64,000 nucleotides of DNA from JAWXCB01 sp034440455 (GTDB taxonomy: Bacteria > Bacteroidota > Bacteroidia > Chitinophagales > CAIOSU01). The stretch is taken from contig JAWXCB010000047.1 in NCBI GenBank assembly GCA_034440455.1, positions 1 to 64,000 on the forward strand. The letters are read 5' to 3'. The position numbers and the translations under genes were made by a program. Below are positions 43,404 to 52,942 of the stretch, in pieces. Each line of letters opens with the position of its first letter. Positions within the stretch are counted from its first letter, which is position 1. Under the pieces are notes generated by a model. The model was not told the origin of the DNA, did no database searches, and saw only the letters and a program-made list of their open reading frames with translations.

Positions 43404-44675
43404 TTATCTGGAAAGGTTCGGGAAGAATTTATTGAGCAGCAGCGATAATGGGACTGCCGCATACATCAAATAGAGCGCTTCAATTCCATAAGCGCGGAAG
43501 CGTGAGGAAAAAACAAAAAGCGCCATCAGCACAAAAATGGTGATTAAATATCCGACAAACCACAGATGGTTTCGCCAATCCTTTTTAAAGGCAATTGCGA
43601 TTCCGATATAAGCCAGCATATAAAATGGCAGCGATACAAGAAAGCTCATCAGCCATTTCATGAACGGATGATGTCGTTTCATTAAGCCGGGCACAAAGTA
43701 GAGCACGGCAAGTTTGGTTTTGATTTCGAGAAATTTTGCAGGATTTTCTTTCACCCATTTTTTGCCATAAGCGGAAAAGGCGGCTTGCCGCTCTTTCGCG
43801 CTTTTGCTCCAAATGGCGGGGTCGCCCATTTCACGCGCGAGTGAGGGTTCGAGGCTTAATGCGTCTTTATATTTTTTGCTGTTGATGTCCACCTGTTCTA
43901 TAAACTGCGTGTAGCCGGTGTTTGAGTTGCCTGCGATGAACACCCAACTTCCTCCGTTGGAACTTGTGATAAACAAGTCGTGCAGTTTTAAATTGGCTAA
44001 TCCCCAGGGAAGCGTTGCGGCAATCGGGATAAGCGCGAAAACAGCAATGTTCCTGATCCTCTTACTCCAGGTGAATTGAGTATTCAGCAAATAACCTAAA
44101 GCCATGAATGGCGCAAACAAACCAATCTGCGAGCGATTGAGGTAGGCGAGTGAAAATAAAACTCCTGTGATAAATACATACTTGATTTGCTCCCGTTTCA
44201 GCGAGAGCATAAAAAAGTAAAGCAGCCAGATATAGTTCGCCTGGAAAATTGTTTCGGAAGAAATTGCTTTGATGTAATAAAAGCAGGGAATGAAAATGGA
44301 AAATAGCAATGCGCTGATAACAGCGGTTTGTTTGTTAAATAATTCTTTTGAAAGAAAATAAATGCCCGCACAAGCCAACGCCTGAAATAAAATGTGAATG
44401 CCGATAACTGCTTTCAGCCACAGGCTGCCAAACAAAAATTTAGTTGCAGCAAGAAAAAGAGGGTAGAGGGGCGAGCGGATAAACCTGCCGATGTCAAAGT
44501 TGAAATCGCCTTGCAGGGCTTTGTCGGCAAGCAGCACATACTCCTTTTCATCGGGAAAGAAGGAGAGCGGTTGGCTGTTTATCAGCAGTGTAAATGCTGA
44601 AGTGATAAAAATGTTGAGTAAAATGAGATAAAATAGTTTTACCTCGGAGAGCGGCAACCGTATTGCGCGATGCAT
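43404..44675 (-). CDS. GT39-like membrane glycosyltransferase
   Basis: A 423-residue polytopic inner-membrane protein with about ten hydrophobic segments. The acidic FFPDEKEYV after the first membrane helix and the following LYPLFLAATKFLFG match the ArnT/PMT (GT39, GT-C fold) group, which transfers a sugar from a polyprenyl-phosphate donor to protein or lipid on the periplasmic side. A C-terminal set of helices follows a soluble loop (KWVKENPAKFLEIKTKLA). Its ATG overlaps the TAA of the upstream 1207-residue protein gene by one base (TAATG), so it is translated as the last gene of the GldLM-like operon. Confidence 0.8.
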   Translation of the reverse strand: MHRAIRLPLSEVKLFYLILLNIFITSAFTLLINSQPLSFFPDEKEYVLLADKALQGDFNFDIGRFIRSPLYPLFLAATKFLFGSLWLKAVIGIHILFQALACAGIYFLSKELFNKQTAVISALLFSIFIPCFYYIKAISSETIFQANYIWLLYFFMLSLKREQIKYVFITGVLFSLAYLNRSQIGLFAPFMALGYLLNTQFTWSKRIRNIAVFALIPIAATLPWGLANLKLHDLFITSSNGGSWVFIAGNSNTGYTQFIEQVDINSKKYKDALSLEPSLAREMGDPAIWSKSAKERQAAFSAYGKKWVKENPAKFLEIKTKLAVLYFVPGLMKRHHPFMKWLMSFLVSLPFYMLAYIGIAIAFKKDWRNHLWFVGYLITIFVLMALFVFSSRFRAYGIEALYLMYAAVPLSLLLNKFFPNLSR

Positions 44676-47600
44676 TACTGTCGAATCAATCGGATTTCTA
44701 CTCTTCTGTTTGCTTGGCGACCACTTTCATTATCGTTGGATACTTTTGGTCTTTCTGCGCCATAGCCTGTCGCTGCGATACGCGAGGAAGCAATGCCTTT
44801 GCTAATGAGATATTTTTTCACAGCTTCAGCGCGTTTTTGTGACAGCGTTTTATTTGCGGCAGCATTACCAACATTATCCGTATGTCCTTCGATGATGACG
44901 TCATAGTTGGTGTTCTTATTCAAAATTTCGGCAGCCTTGTCCATGTCATCAAATGAGACTGACCGGATAACATCTTTATTTGTATCAAACTCAATATTCT
45001 TAAACAACTGCTGCAAATTTTCTTCTACTTCTTTTTTTATTTCTTCCGGTTTCACTTCAGGGCAACCTTCATTGGAGGCTACGCCCGCTTCATAGGGACA
45101 TCTGTCCTTTGAATCCTCGATGCCATCCTGGTCTGTATCGGGGCAGCCTTTGAATTTTGAACTTCCTGCCACTTTGGGGCAATCATCCTGACTGTCGAGA
45201 ATTCCATCGCCATCACTATCAATAGGGTCGTCAGCCGGGCTGAGCGGATTTGTTTTGTAATTATTTACTTCTTCACCGTCACCGATGCCGCCATTGTCGG
45301 TATCAAATACGGTGGGATTTGATTTTATTACATTCACTTCTTTGCCATCATCCAATCCATCACCATCTGTATCTGTGAGCGTGGGGTCGGTTTCCGTTTC
45401 GCGCACTTCTTTTCCGTCATCCAATCCATCGCCATCGGTATCTTTTTTCAGCGGGTCGGATTTGAATTGATTCACTTCTTCGCCATCAGACAAAAGGTCG
45501 CCATCGGTATCATAATTTTTGGGATTTGTTCCTGCAATTTTTTCATCTGCGTCAGACAGCCCATCTTTATCGTTGTCTTTTACATTTGTTTTGTCAACAA
45601 ATGCGTCTTTCTTTTTTGCCTTTTTGTATTTCTTCCTTTCTTTTCCGTTTGGAATCACCTTGCTCACTTTCACACCGATGAAAGCAAAATGATCTTTTGA
45701 TTTTGGATTTGCGCGTTTTGCATTGTTGAATGTAAAAGCATCATTCGTGGGGCGAGTATAGTCAGGGTCGGCTACTCTTTCATCAATATCCACAAGCGAT
45801 GGATTTGCGAGCAGAGCCGCAGTGTAATATTCTGTTGTAATGCCGTTATTCGGGTCCGTAAATTGCAAAGAGGAAGGCAACAGAATTTTCTCGCCATCTA
45901 CTTTCGCCCATATTTCAGGATTAGCATCAATAATTGACTGATGCGCATCAATGGGTATGCCGGTGTTTGGGTCACTCAGTAAACCGCGCCCTCCATCCAA
46001 TCCGAAAACCCAGTTAGACCCCCTGTCCCAATAATAACCTCCGATATCATCAAGATATTTCGTTGTTGAAATACGAACGCCTATCTCAGCGCTGATAACC
46101 CATTTATTGTAAATGATATAGTCTAAAGAAAAGCCGATAGGAAAGGCTACCTGCACTTTCTTGTATTGCTTGGGTTGCTGGTGGTCGGTGAAAAGGCTTG
46201 CGTGTGGCGAGTTGCGCAGCGGGTCGGCTTCGGGGTCAGTTCCGAATTCTTGTGTTTGTCCTTCAGTGCCGATTTCGCGGAGAGAAACCCACACCTCTTT
46301 ACCTGAGCCATCATAAAGAAATTGTCCATCCTTATATGTCAGATAGACAGGCTCGCCATAGTTTTCGCCAAAACCCGGGTCGAAATCTCTTTCATATAAA
46401 AAGATGCGCCCCATTGGTTTGTTTCTGAAAATGGATACGCCTGCAAAAATGGTTGGGGTGAATTTTTCACCGCGGCTTACTCCATACTTTAAGAGATGCC
46501 AGTGAAACGTCAAACTTCCTTCTACTAAATCATTTCTGAAATTAAAATGCCGCATGTGGCGGTCAGGATCCGGATCATCGGAATCACTTCCTGAAATTCT
46601 TCCATACCAAAGCATCGCGCGAAGTGAAATCCATTTGTTCACGTTGTATTGCCCGAATAGTCCGGCAGCGAAGTGGAAGTCATTTTTGTCAACCAACTTA
46701 TAGGTCAGGGTACCCATATAGTTGGATACTCCGAGTATTACACCCACTTCCCATGTTTTTGTAAGTGAACGGTAAGGACCCAGAGCTGAAAGACCTCCAA
46801 AATCTGTCAGCGCTTCAATCGTCTTCACTGATTTTTCATCAGGCAGAAAGGAGGCTCCTCCATCAGCATTAACATTGATGATACCTTGCCGCTGATTCAT
46901 CAAGTCTCCTGTGTTTACCTTTCCCAAACCAGTGCTGATAATCTTGTATCTGTTAATCGCTTTGCGCTGTCCGATTTGAAAATTCGGGGCAACAAATCCT
47001 TCCTGGTCTTTGAAGTGACTGAGTATTAAAAAGGTGAACGGGTCGCGTAAAAAACTGGCGTTGCTTACTACAAACGAAAACTGCTTTCTGTCGCCCGACC
47101 ATTGAATTTGTGAAAGCGTTACAGGATTTTTCAGAATGCTGCCTGCAATACTGTCGTATGAAATGGCTTCAAGTTGTGTTTTGTCGAATGCGGAAACCGG
47201 CTTGTTAAAGTAAACATCAAATCGGGCATCTCTTATTTCGAGATTTTCCGGCAGGTCGTCATAATCCTGAATTTCATTGCCATTGATTTTTACTTTCCAA
47301 ATATGGGGTGGAGTTTCTTCTTTTGGCTCGGTAAGAAATGGCTCTGCTTTTAAAAGCGGTAAATCACTATTTTGATAAAAATGGTCGAAGGTGGAGTAGA
47401 TGTAATCAGCGTTTTTTGATCTGAAAAAATTATTCGGGATACTGAATTCCCGCCCATCACCCTGAATGCCCACGCTGATTTCACGGATAACGGTATCGGT
47501 TGCAGAGTTAATCTGGTAATTGCCAAAAATGGAATTGCCCTGCATCTCAACTTTGTGTTCGCTACCTAAATCATCAAATAACCCAAATACAGGTGTGTTG

Positions 47601-48298
47601 GAAGGGATGCCAATATCAATACCATACACAACATTGCTCGCTACAAGGTTATTATTAAACTTGAGCTTCATGATGTTGTCTTCAAAATTCTCAATGAAGA
47701 TTGAACCCCAGTTTTTATAGAAGGCGTTGTAAGAGAATGAGAAATTAATCGTGTTGTCAACTCCCGGCTTGTAATCAACCATTGGAGTCGTAATCAAAAC
47801 GGCAGATTCCCCTGAGTATAATTCAGTGAAGACGTTCTTCTCAATTGTAACATTTTTCCGATACCATTCTGGCTCAAAACGTAAAGGCAGTATTAGTCCC
47901 TTGAAATAAGCATACTTGATGTTGATGTCAGCGCCATCGTCTCCTCTGATATTGATACCGTTGCCCGGAGCATTGGCATCTCTGCTTGAAAACTCAATGA
48001 AATTATTCGGAGATCCATTTAAATTGAGTCCGCCTTCAAGCACGATCGCTGTATTGGGGTCAAAAAGAACCGTTGTGCCTGCATTCACATTGAGTGTGGC
48101 GGATTTGCCCACCTTCACATTATACCTTACGAGATAAATTTTATCGGACGTGAGTGTTTTTTCTGCGCTGATAAATCCTTCCAATACAACAGTATCTTTT
48201 GCCGGAAGAGTTTGCTGGGAGAAAGTTGAAAAAGAAAGAGCGATTAATCCCTGAAAAAGGAGGAAAGAAAGATATTTTATTTTGTATGCGTGCGTCAC
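44675..48298 (-). CDS. giant envelope protein: beta-helix, outer-membrane barrel, TSP3 repeats, OmpA domain
   Basis: A 1207-residue protein, GTG start, signal peptide to TFSQ (about 28). Domains in order: parallel beta-helix (about 35-310), Ig/SbsA-like domain (about 325-435, DVYFNKPVSA), a DUF6089-like outer-membrane barrel (about 490-880; TKTWEVGVILGVSNYMGTLTY, LRAMLWYGRISG), seven or so calcium-binding thrombospondin type-3 repeats (about 905-1080, DTDGDGLDDGKE) and an OmpA peptidoglycan-binding domain (about 1095-1207; IIEGHTDNVG, SQKRAEAV). It thus links the outer membrane to the cell wall through a calcium-stiffened arm. It follows a paralog lacking the OmpA domain, downstream of GldL/GldM-like genes. 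Confidence 0.88.
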   Translation of the reverse strand: MTHAYKIKYLSFLLFQGLIALSFSTFSQQTLPAKDTVVLEGFISAEKTLTSDKIYLVRYNVKVGKSATLNVNAGTTVLFDPNTAIVLEGGLNLNGSPNNFIEFSSRDANAPGNGINIRGDDGADINIKYAYFKGLILPLRFEPEWYRKNVTIEKNVFTELYSGESAVLITTPMVDYKPGVDNTINFSFSYNAFYKNWGSIFIENFEDNIMKLKFNNNLVASNVVYGIDIGIPSNTPVFGLFDDLGSEHKVEMQGNSIFGNYQINSATDTVIREISVGIQGDGREFSIPNNFFRSKNADYIYSTFDHFYQNSDLPLLKAEPFLTEPKEETPPHIWKVKINGNEIQDYDDLPENLEIRDARFDVYFNKPVSAFDKTQLEAISYDSIAGSILKNPVTLSQIQWSGDRKQFSFVVSNASFLRDPFTFLILSHFKDQEGFVAPNFQIGQRKAINRYKIISTGLGKVNTGDLMNQRQGIINVNADGGASFLPDEKSVKTIEALTDFGGLSALGPYRSLTKTWEVGVILGVSNYMGTLTYKLVDKNDFHFAAGLFGQYNVNKWISLRAMLWYGRISGSDSDDPDPDRHMRHFNFRNDLVEGSLTFHWHLLKYGVSRGEKFTPTIFAGVSIFRNKPMGRIFLYERDFDPGFGENYGEPVYLTYKDGQFLYDGSGKEVWVSLREIGTEGQTQEFGTDPEADPLRNSPHASLFTDHQQPKQYKKVQVAFPIGFSLDYIIYNKWVISAEIGVRISTTKYLDDIGGYYWDRGSNWVFGLDGGRGLLSDPNTGIPIDAHQSIIDANPEIWAKVDGEKILLPSSLQFTDPNNGITTEYYTAALLANPSLVDIDERVADPDYTRPTNDAFTFNNAKRANPKSKDHFAFIGVKVSKVIPNGKERKKYKKAKKKDAFVDKTNVKDNDKDGLSDADEKIAGTNPKNYDTDGDLLSDGEEVNQFKSDPLKKDTDGDGLDDGKEVRETETDPTLTDTDGDGLDDGKEVNVIKSNPTVFDTDNGGIGDGEEVNNYKTNPLSPADDPIDSDGDGILDSQDDCPKVAGSSKFKGCPDTDQDGIEDSKDRCPYEAGVASNEGCPEVKPEEIKKEVEENLQQLFKNIEFDTNKDVIRSVSFDDMDKAAEILNKNTNYDVIIEGHTDNVGNAAANKTLSQKRAEAVKKYLISKGIASSRIAATGYGAERPKVSNDNESGRQANRRVEIRLIRQ

Positions 48299-48331
48299 AA
48301 AGAAAGAATGTTGCTCTAAGTTAATTATTTA

Positions 48332-51193
48332 TTATTGAGGACAACCGCCTGTAGTTTTAAGCCCCGGTATAGTCGGGCATTTATCTTTTCCGTCAACAAC
48401 GCTGTCGTTGTCAGAATCTTTCTTGGTTGGATTTGTTCCTGATTCCTGTTCTTTTTTATCGGAAAGCCCGTCACCGTCAGAGTCTGCATTTTTAATATTA
48501 GTACCCAATTTTTTTTCCTCACTGTCAGAAATTCCATCTCCATCCGTGTCTTTTTCATAAGCGTCATTGCGCTTTTCTTCATTCTTTTTCTTGTCTTTTT
48601 CGGGGTCGCGTTTCAAGATTTTTGTAACTCTGACTCCGGCAAAGAAATAGATATCGTAATTGCTGTCATCCGATGCAGACCTTCTTGCATCATGATTGTC
48701 GTAAGGTTCATTGATGGAATAGGCATAATTACCCTGATCGCTAAATGCGTAAGTGGGGTTGGCGAGCAATGCAGCAGTATGGCGGGTTTGGAGTGTTCCC
48801 TGATCGTTGGTATAAGTGATTTCGTTGGGGAGGAGGAGTCCTTTATCACTTCTCGTTCTTGCTTTAATCGTGCTCATGCTCGGATCATTTGGGTCAGTGT
48901 TGGCATCTATAATTGCCTGATGTCCGTTCATCCTGTCAAAATAGTAGCCGCCAAGGTCATCAAGATAGCGCCCTGTAGTGAGCCGAATACCTAAGATTGC
49001 GCCTATATTCCAACTATTGCGGATAATCCAACTCATCTCAAACCCAACCGGGATGCTCAATTGTACTTTTTTATACTTATTAGGCGCTGTCCGGTTTTGG
49101 AAAAATGCAGCGTCTTCCGAGCCTGAGTTTGCTTCCGGGTCATTCTTATCTTCCACGGTTTGTCCTTCTGTTCCAACTGCTTGCAACGGAACCCAGATAT
49201 CTTTTCCGTCATGGTAGCCGTCTGTATTATTTTCCCAATCGGTAGCGATATTTCCATCATGCCATCTCAGGTAAACGGGGTCACCCGCCTGGTCAAGCGT
49301 GAGAAAAATGCGTGAGCGGGGATTTTGGGAGAATAGAGCAAGTCCGGCAAAAATAGTGGGTACAAAGCGCTCGCCTCTATTGGTTCCATAAGGGAGCAGA
49401 TGCCAGTGAAAGGTGAGGCTGCCTTCAATAATATAGTTTTTAAAATTGTGTGATCTGTTTCTGGTAGCTAATGAAGAGAGGGTAAGGTCATTCCCGGAAA
49501 TTTGCCCGTACCAAAGCATGGCGCGAAGCGAAAACCATTTGTGTGCGTTGTATTGTCCATAGATTCCCCCGGAAAGATGATATTCATCAGCCTTTGTTAA
49601 GCGGTCAGTCATTGTTCCGCTATAATTGCTGGCTCCGAATTGAAAGCCGACTTCCCATGATTTTTTCAGGGTTTCAAAAGGTCCTAAATAAGATAAATCT
49701 CCCAAATCTGTAAGCGCTTTTAGTGTTTTTACATCCTCTTTGCTCTTTAAAAAGGCTCCTTTGTTTATATCAAAATCTAACCCACCAAATTCATCAGGGC
49801 GGCTAATCATATCCCCTGATGCCACTCCGCCTGTTTCAATTCTCCGGTAGCTGTTTACCGCATTTTGCTGCCCGATGGTAAATTCAGGCACCTTTTGAGA
49901 ATTTTCATCTTTGAAATTAGAAACGATGATATAACCCACCTGGCTATTTAAAAAACTCGCATTATCAATTTTGAAAGAATAGAGCTTGCGGTCAGGCGAC
50001 CATTGCCCTTCTTTTATTTCAATCGGATTAATTAAGAGTTGATTTGTTGCAGTGTCATACACGATTGACTCTAATTGACGGTCTCCGACAGCTTCAACAG
50101 GCTTGTTGAAAAAAACTTCAACAGGCAAATCACGGTTGGCAAGCGGGGGCAGCGATGAATAATTACTCAGGTCTTTGTTATTGATTCTCATCTTCCAAAT
50201 GTGAGGAGGCAACGACTCACCGGGGCTGGGAGCGACAGGCTCTACTTGCAGCAAAGGCAGGTTGCTATTTTGATAAAAATGGTCGAATGTGGAGGAGATA
50301 TATGCCGGGTCTGTGGAGCGGAAAAAGTTGCTTGGGATATTAAAGGATTCTCCTGACCCCTGAATGCCGATGCCTACTTCGCGGATAATCGTGTCAACAG
50401 CAGAATTGATTTGATAATTTCCGAAAATGGAGTTGCCGGAAAATTTTGTCTCATACTTGCTCTTCAAGTCATCAAACATTCCATAGATGAGCGCATTGGA
50501 AGGGTCGCCTTGCTTCACTGCGTAAACCACGTTATTGGTAAGAAGGTTATCTGTGAATTGCAAATCCATTCCATCGCTCTGGAAATTCTCGATATAAATC
50601 GAACCCCAGTTGCTGACGTAGCTGTTATTTGAAAAAATAAAGGTTGCCCTTTTCCCGCCCGTTGCGCTGGCGAGTTGTGAGGAGTTGATGATGTAAATTG
50701 TCGGCTCGCCTGTGAAAATATTTGTAAAGATGTTATTCTGAATCAAAATGTTTTCCCTGAACCAATCCGCGTCCAATTTCAGCGGTATTTTTATCTGGCT
50801 GAATTTTGTGAATTTTATTTCAATGTCTTTTCCCTGAGCGCCTCGTATTAAAATGCCGTTACCGGGAGTCTCAGGATTGCTGCTGGTTACTTCAATCATC
50901 GCACCGGGACCTCCGTTCATTTTCAATCCGCCTTCCACTACAATTGAAGTATTGTGCTTCATGTAGAGTTTTGTGTTTCCCGAAATCGTTAATGTCGCGT
51001 CTTTCGCAATTTTTACGTTGTGCTTCACCACATAAACTTTTCCGGCAGTAAGCGTACGATCGGAGGCAATGATGCCTTCTAAAAAAGTAGTGTCGCGCTG
51101 TGTGTCCTGTGCGGAAACAGCAGTTAACCCGCAAAAAAAGGCGGGTAGAAAAAATAAAATGAGGAAATAGAAATGCCGGTAAACAGGAACCAT
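48332..51193 (-). CDS. giant envelope protein paralog: beta-helix, outer-membrane barrel, short TSP3 tail
   Basis: About 953 residues from the ATG at 51193, which gives a good signal peptide (FYFLILFFLPAFFCGLTAVSA). A TTG at 51211, right after the GldM-like stop, is an alternative. It matches the 1207-residue protein along its length: TTFLEGIIASDRTLTAGKVY at the start, NSIFGNYQINSAVDTIIREVGIGIQG in the beta-helix, KKSWEVGFQFGASNYSGTMTDRL and LRAMLWYGQISGND in the barrel. The C-terminus has only a few Asp-rich TSP3 repeats and ends KCPTIPGLKTTGGCPQ, with no OmpA domain. The pair probably arose by tandem duplication and may form a hetero-complex. Confidence 0.87.
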   Translation of the reverse strand: MVPVYRHFYFLILFFLPAFFCGLTAVSAQDTQRDTTFLEGIIASDRTLTAGKVYVVKHNVKIAKDATLTISGNTKLYMKHNTSIVVEGGLKMNGGPGAMIEVTSSNPETPGNGILIRGAQGKDIEIKFTKFSQIKIPLKLDADWFRENILIQNNIFTNIFTGEPTIYIINSSQLASATGGKRATFIFSNNSYVSNWGSIYIENFQSDGMDLQFTDNLLTNNVVYAVKQGDPSNALIYGMFDDLKSKYETKFSGNSIFGNYQINSAVDTIIREVGIGIQGSGESFNIPSNFFRSTDPAYISSTFDHFYQNSNLPLLQVEPVAPSPGESLPPHIWKMRINNKDLSNYSSLPPLANRDLPVEVFFNKPVEAVGDRQLESIVYDTATNQLLINPIEIKEGQWSPDRKLYSFKIDNASFLNSQVGYIIVSNFKDENSQKVPEFTIGQQNAVNSYRRIETGGVASGDMISRPDEFGGLDFDINKGAFLKSKEDVKTLKALTDLGDLSYLGPFETLKKSWEVGFQFGASNYSGTMTDRLTKADEYHLSGGIYGQYNAHKWFSLRAMLWYGQISGNDLTLSSLATRNRSHNFKNYIIEGSLTFHWHLLPYGTNRGERFVPTIFAGLALFSQNPRSRIFLTLDQAGDPVYLRWHDGNIATDWENNTDGYHDGKDIWVPLQAVGTEGQTVEDKNDPEANSGSEDAAFFQNRTAPNKYKKVQLSIPVGFEMSWIIRNSWNIGAILGIRLTTGRYLDDLGGYYFDRMNGHQAIIDANTDPNDPSMSTIKARTRSDKGLLLPNEITYTNDQGTLQTRHTAALLANPTYAFSDQGNYAYSINEPYDNHDARRSASDDSNYDIYFFAGVRVTKILKRDPEKDKKKNEEKRNDAYEKDTDGDGISDSEEKKLGTNIKNADSDGDGLSDKKEQESGTNPTKKDSDNDSVVDGKDKCPTIPGLKTTGGCPQ

Positions 51194-51211
51194 AAGGCTT
51201 GGTTTCAACAA

Positions 51212-52921
51212 TTAGAGTATGGTAAAAGCCAACGGGTCAACATCTATATTTTTTCCGTCAGGTCCTTTGATTTTAATACTCTCAAAAATAAAGATGTCAC
51301 CGGACTCAGCTAAGTTAATTAATTCCAAAGACTTGTCGGTGAAGTAAGAGCCGGTAATCCGCTCTTTAAAAATGCCAAGTCCCTGCCGGTTTACATAGGT
51401 AAGCGTAAACTCCATCACCCTGAATTTCGCATCTATCGGCAAGCCCTGAATATCGGCTGTCAACTCCCGTTGTTTTTTGAAAATCGTTGCAGGCATTTGT
51501 CCTCCATAAGAATTGTAAAGCTTGGCGCGGGGTTTTGGAAGTTCCTCAACCTTAAACTGCTGCTCGGCAACTTTTTTGAATCCTCCCCCTTGCTCCGGCA
51601 CGTTGAGCGTCATTGTTACATATCCCGGACGATACACTTTTGCGAAAAAGTTTTTACCATCATACGATACTTTTCCCTGACTGATGGAAACATTATAATT
51701 CTCAGGAGTGAATTCAGGATGATAGATATTCACAGGATTGTTCGCTCCTACAAACAACACATCATAATCTCTGTGGCTGATGTAGGGTCTTGGATTGATC
51801 ACTGAATATTTCATTTCAAATTCCTGCTCTTCGATGCGCTCCTTCTTCTCGTCTTTCGTTTCTTCTTTCTGCGCATCATTATCCTTATCTTTTTCCTTAC
51901 TCTTTTCCTTCTCCATCAGGTTTTCCGGCTGCTCTTTCACTTCGCCCGGACCTTCATCCATATAGCGGAACTTCACCACACCTTTAATTTTAAATTCTCC
52001 GATTTGCTCCGTTGGGATTTCAATTTCTCCCACGCCATCTTTAAAAAGGAAGCTGTCAAGGATTGCGCCTTTCTGGTCGTATGTGTAAATGATTGCCTGT
52101 TTCATCGCTTCTTCAGGCACTCCGGGCGCGGTTACGTTCACCGTTACTTCTTCGCCCATATTGAATACATCCAATCGTTTTTCAGCGCGTTCGAGCATCA
52201 CTTTATCAAAAGCGAATTTTTCACTTTCAGCATTCGACTCATCTGAAATAGTAAAACTGATGCCGCGTTGCGCTTCCTCCTCATGCTTTGACACTACGAT
52301 GTTTTCCGCCAGCCGCACATCGTTTTGAAATTTTGTGAGCAGCGCCACCGCGGCTGCAAGCGGCACATTATTGAAATAATATTTTTCCCACTCTGCCTCA
52401 TTGCCAGTCGCTTTCACTAGATAGTCTTTCGTGATAAGCACCGTATCTAATGCTGTTTGCTCGTCCGCATCAAGATACTTCATCAGTTCACGCTTGGTAT
52501 AAATGAGCAAATCGTGCGTCTCTTTTGCAATTCCCTTGCTTATCATGTATTTCGTGGGCACAGAAGGATCTATCGCTGACTTCAGGTGAGGGATTTCAGG
52601 GTCCCAACCACCCCCCTGCATCACGAGGAGGTTCTTGATGGAATCAAGATAATTTACAGCGCTGTCGCTGATTTCTTTCACATCAAGAATATTCTCGTAA
52701 AACTTATAAAACCGCGCAGAATCTCTTTGCGCGTATTCAGCAACGTTCCTTAAGGTGCTGCGGTTTTTCTGGTCGAGTTTTCTGTTGGCGTTATCAAGCG
52801 AGCGGTCTAGGTCGGTGAAGGCTTCGATAAAATCGAGCGGAAGACTTAATACAATCATGCAGATAAGCACGATGTACAAAAGGTTAATCAGTTTTTGCCG
52901 TAAGGGATTGCTGCTCTTCAT
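51212..52921 (-). CDS. GldM-family motor protein (paralog with charged insert)
   Basis: A 569-residue protein with one N-terminal membrane helix and a large periplasmic region. The start NPLRQKLINLLYIVLICMIV matches GldM/PorM, including the conserved Arg (R8; compare R9 of F. johnsoniae GldM) that faces the GldL glutamate. The periplasmic part shows VPLAAAVALLTKFQNDVRLAE (GldM D1) and PYISHRDYDVLFVGANNPVNIY (start of a later Ig-like domain). A Lys/Glu-rich insert (about 323-368) separates D2 from D3 and makes the protein longer than usual. It lies 21 bases after the GldL-like gene. The downstream neighbours are the giant barrel proteins, not GldN. Confidence 0.87.
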   Translation of the reverse strand: MKSSNPLRQKLINLLYIVLICMIVLSLPLDFIEAFTDLDRSLDNANRKLDQKNRSTLRNVAEYAQRDSARFYKFYENILDVKEISDSAVNYLDSIKNLLVMQGGGWDPEIPHLKSAIDPSVPTKYMISKGIAKETHDLLIYTKRELMKYLDADEQTALDTVLITKDYLVKATGNEAEWEKYYFNNVPLAAAVALLTKFQNDVRLAENIVVSKHEEEAQRGISFTISDESNAESEKFAFDKVMLERAEKRLDVFNMGEEVTVNVTAPGVPEEAMKQAIIYTYDQKGAILDSFLFKDGVGEIEIPTEQIGEFKIKGVVKFRYMDEGPGEVKEQPENLMEKEKSKEKDKDNDAQKEETKDEKKERIEEQEFEMKYSVINPRPYISHRDYDVLFVGANNPVNIYHPEFTPENYNVSISQGKVSYDGKNFFAKVYRPGYVTMTLNVPEQGGGFKKVAEQQFKVEELPKPRAKLYNSYGGQMPATIFKKQRELTADIQGLPIDAKFRVMEFTLTYVNRQGLGIFKERITGSYFTDKSLELINLAESGDIFIFESIKIKGPDGKNIDVDPLAFTIL

Positions 52922-52942
52922 TCGCTGTGCGCGCTGGTGCGA

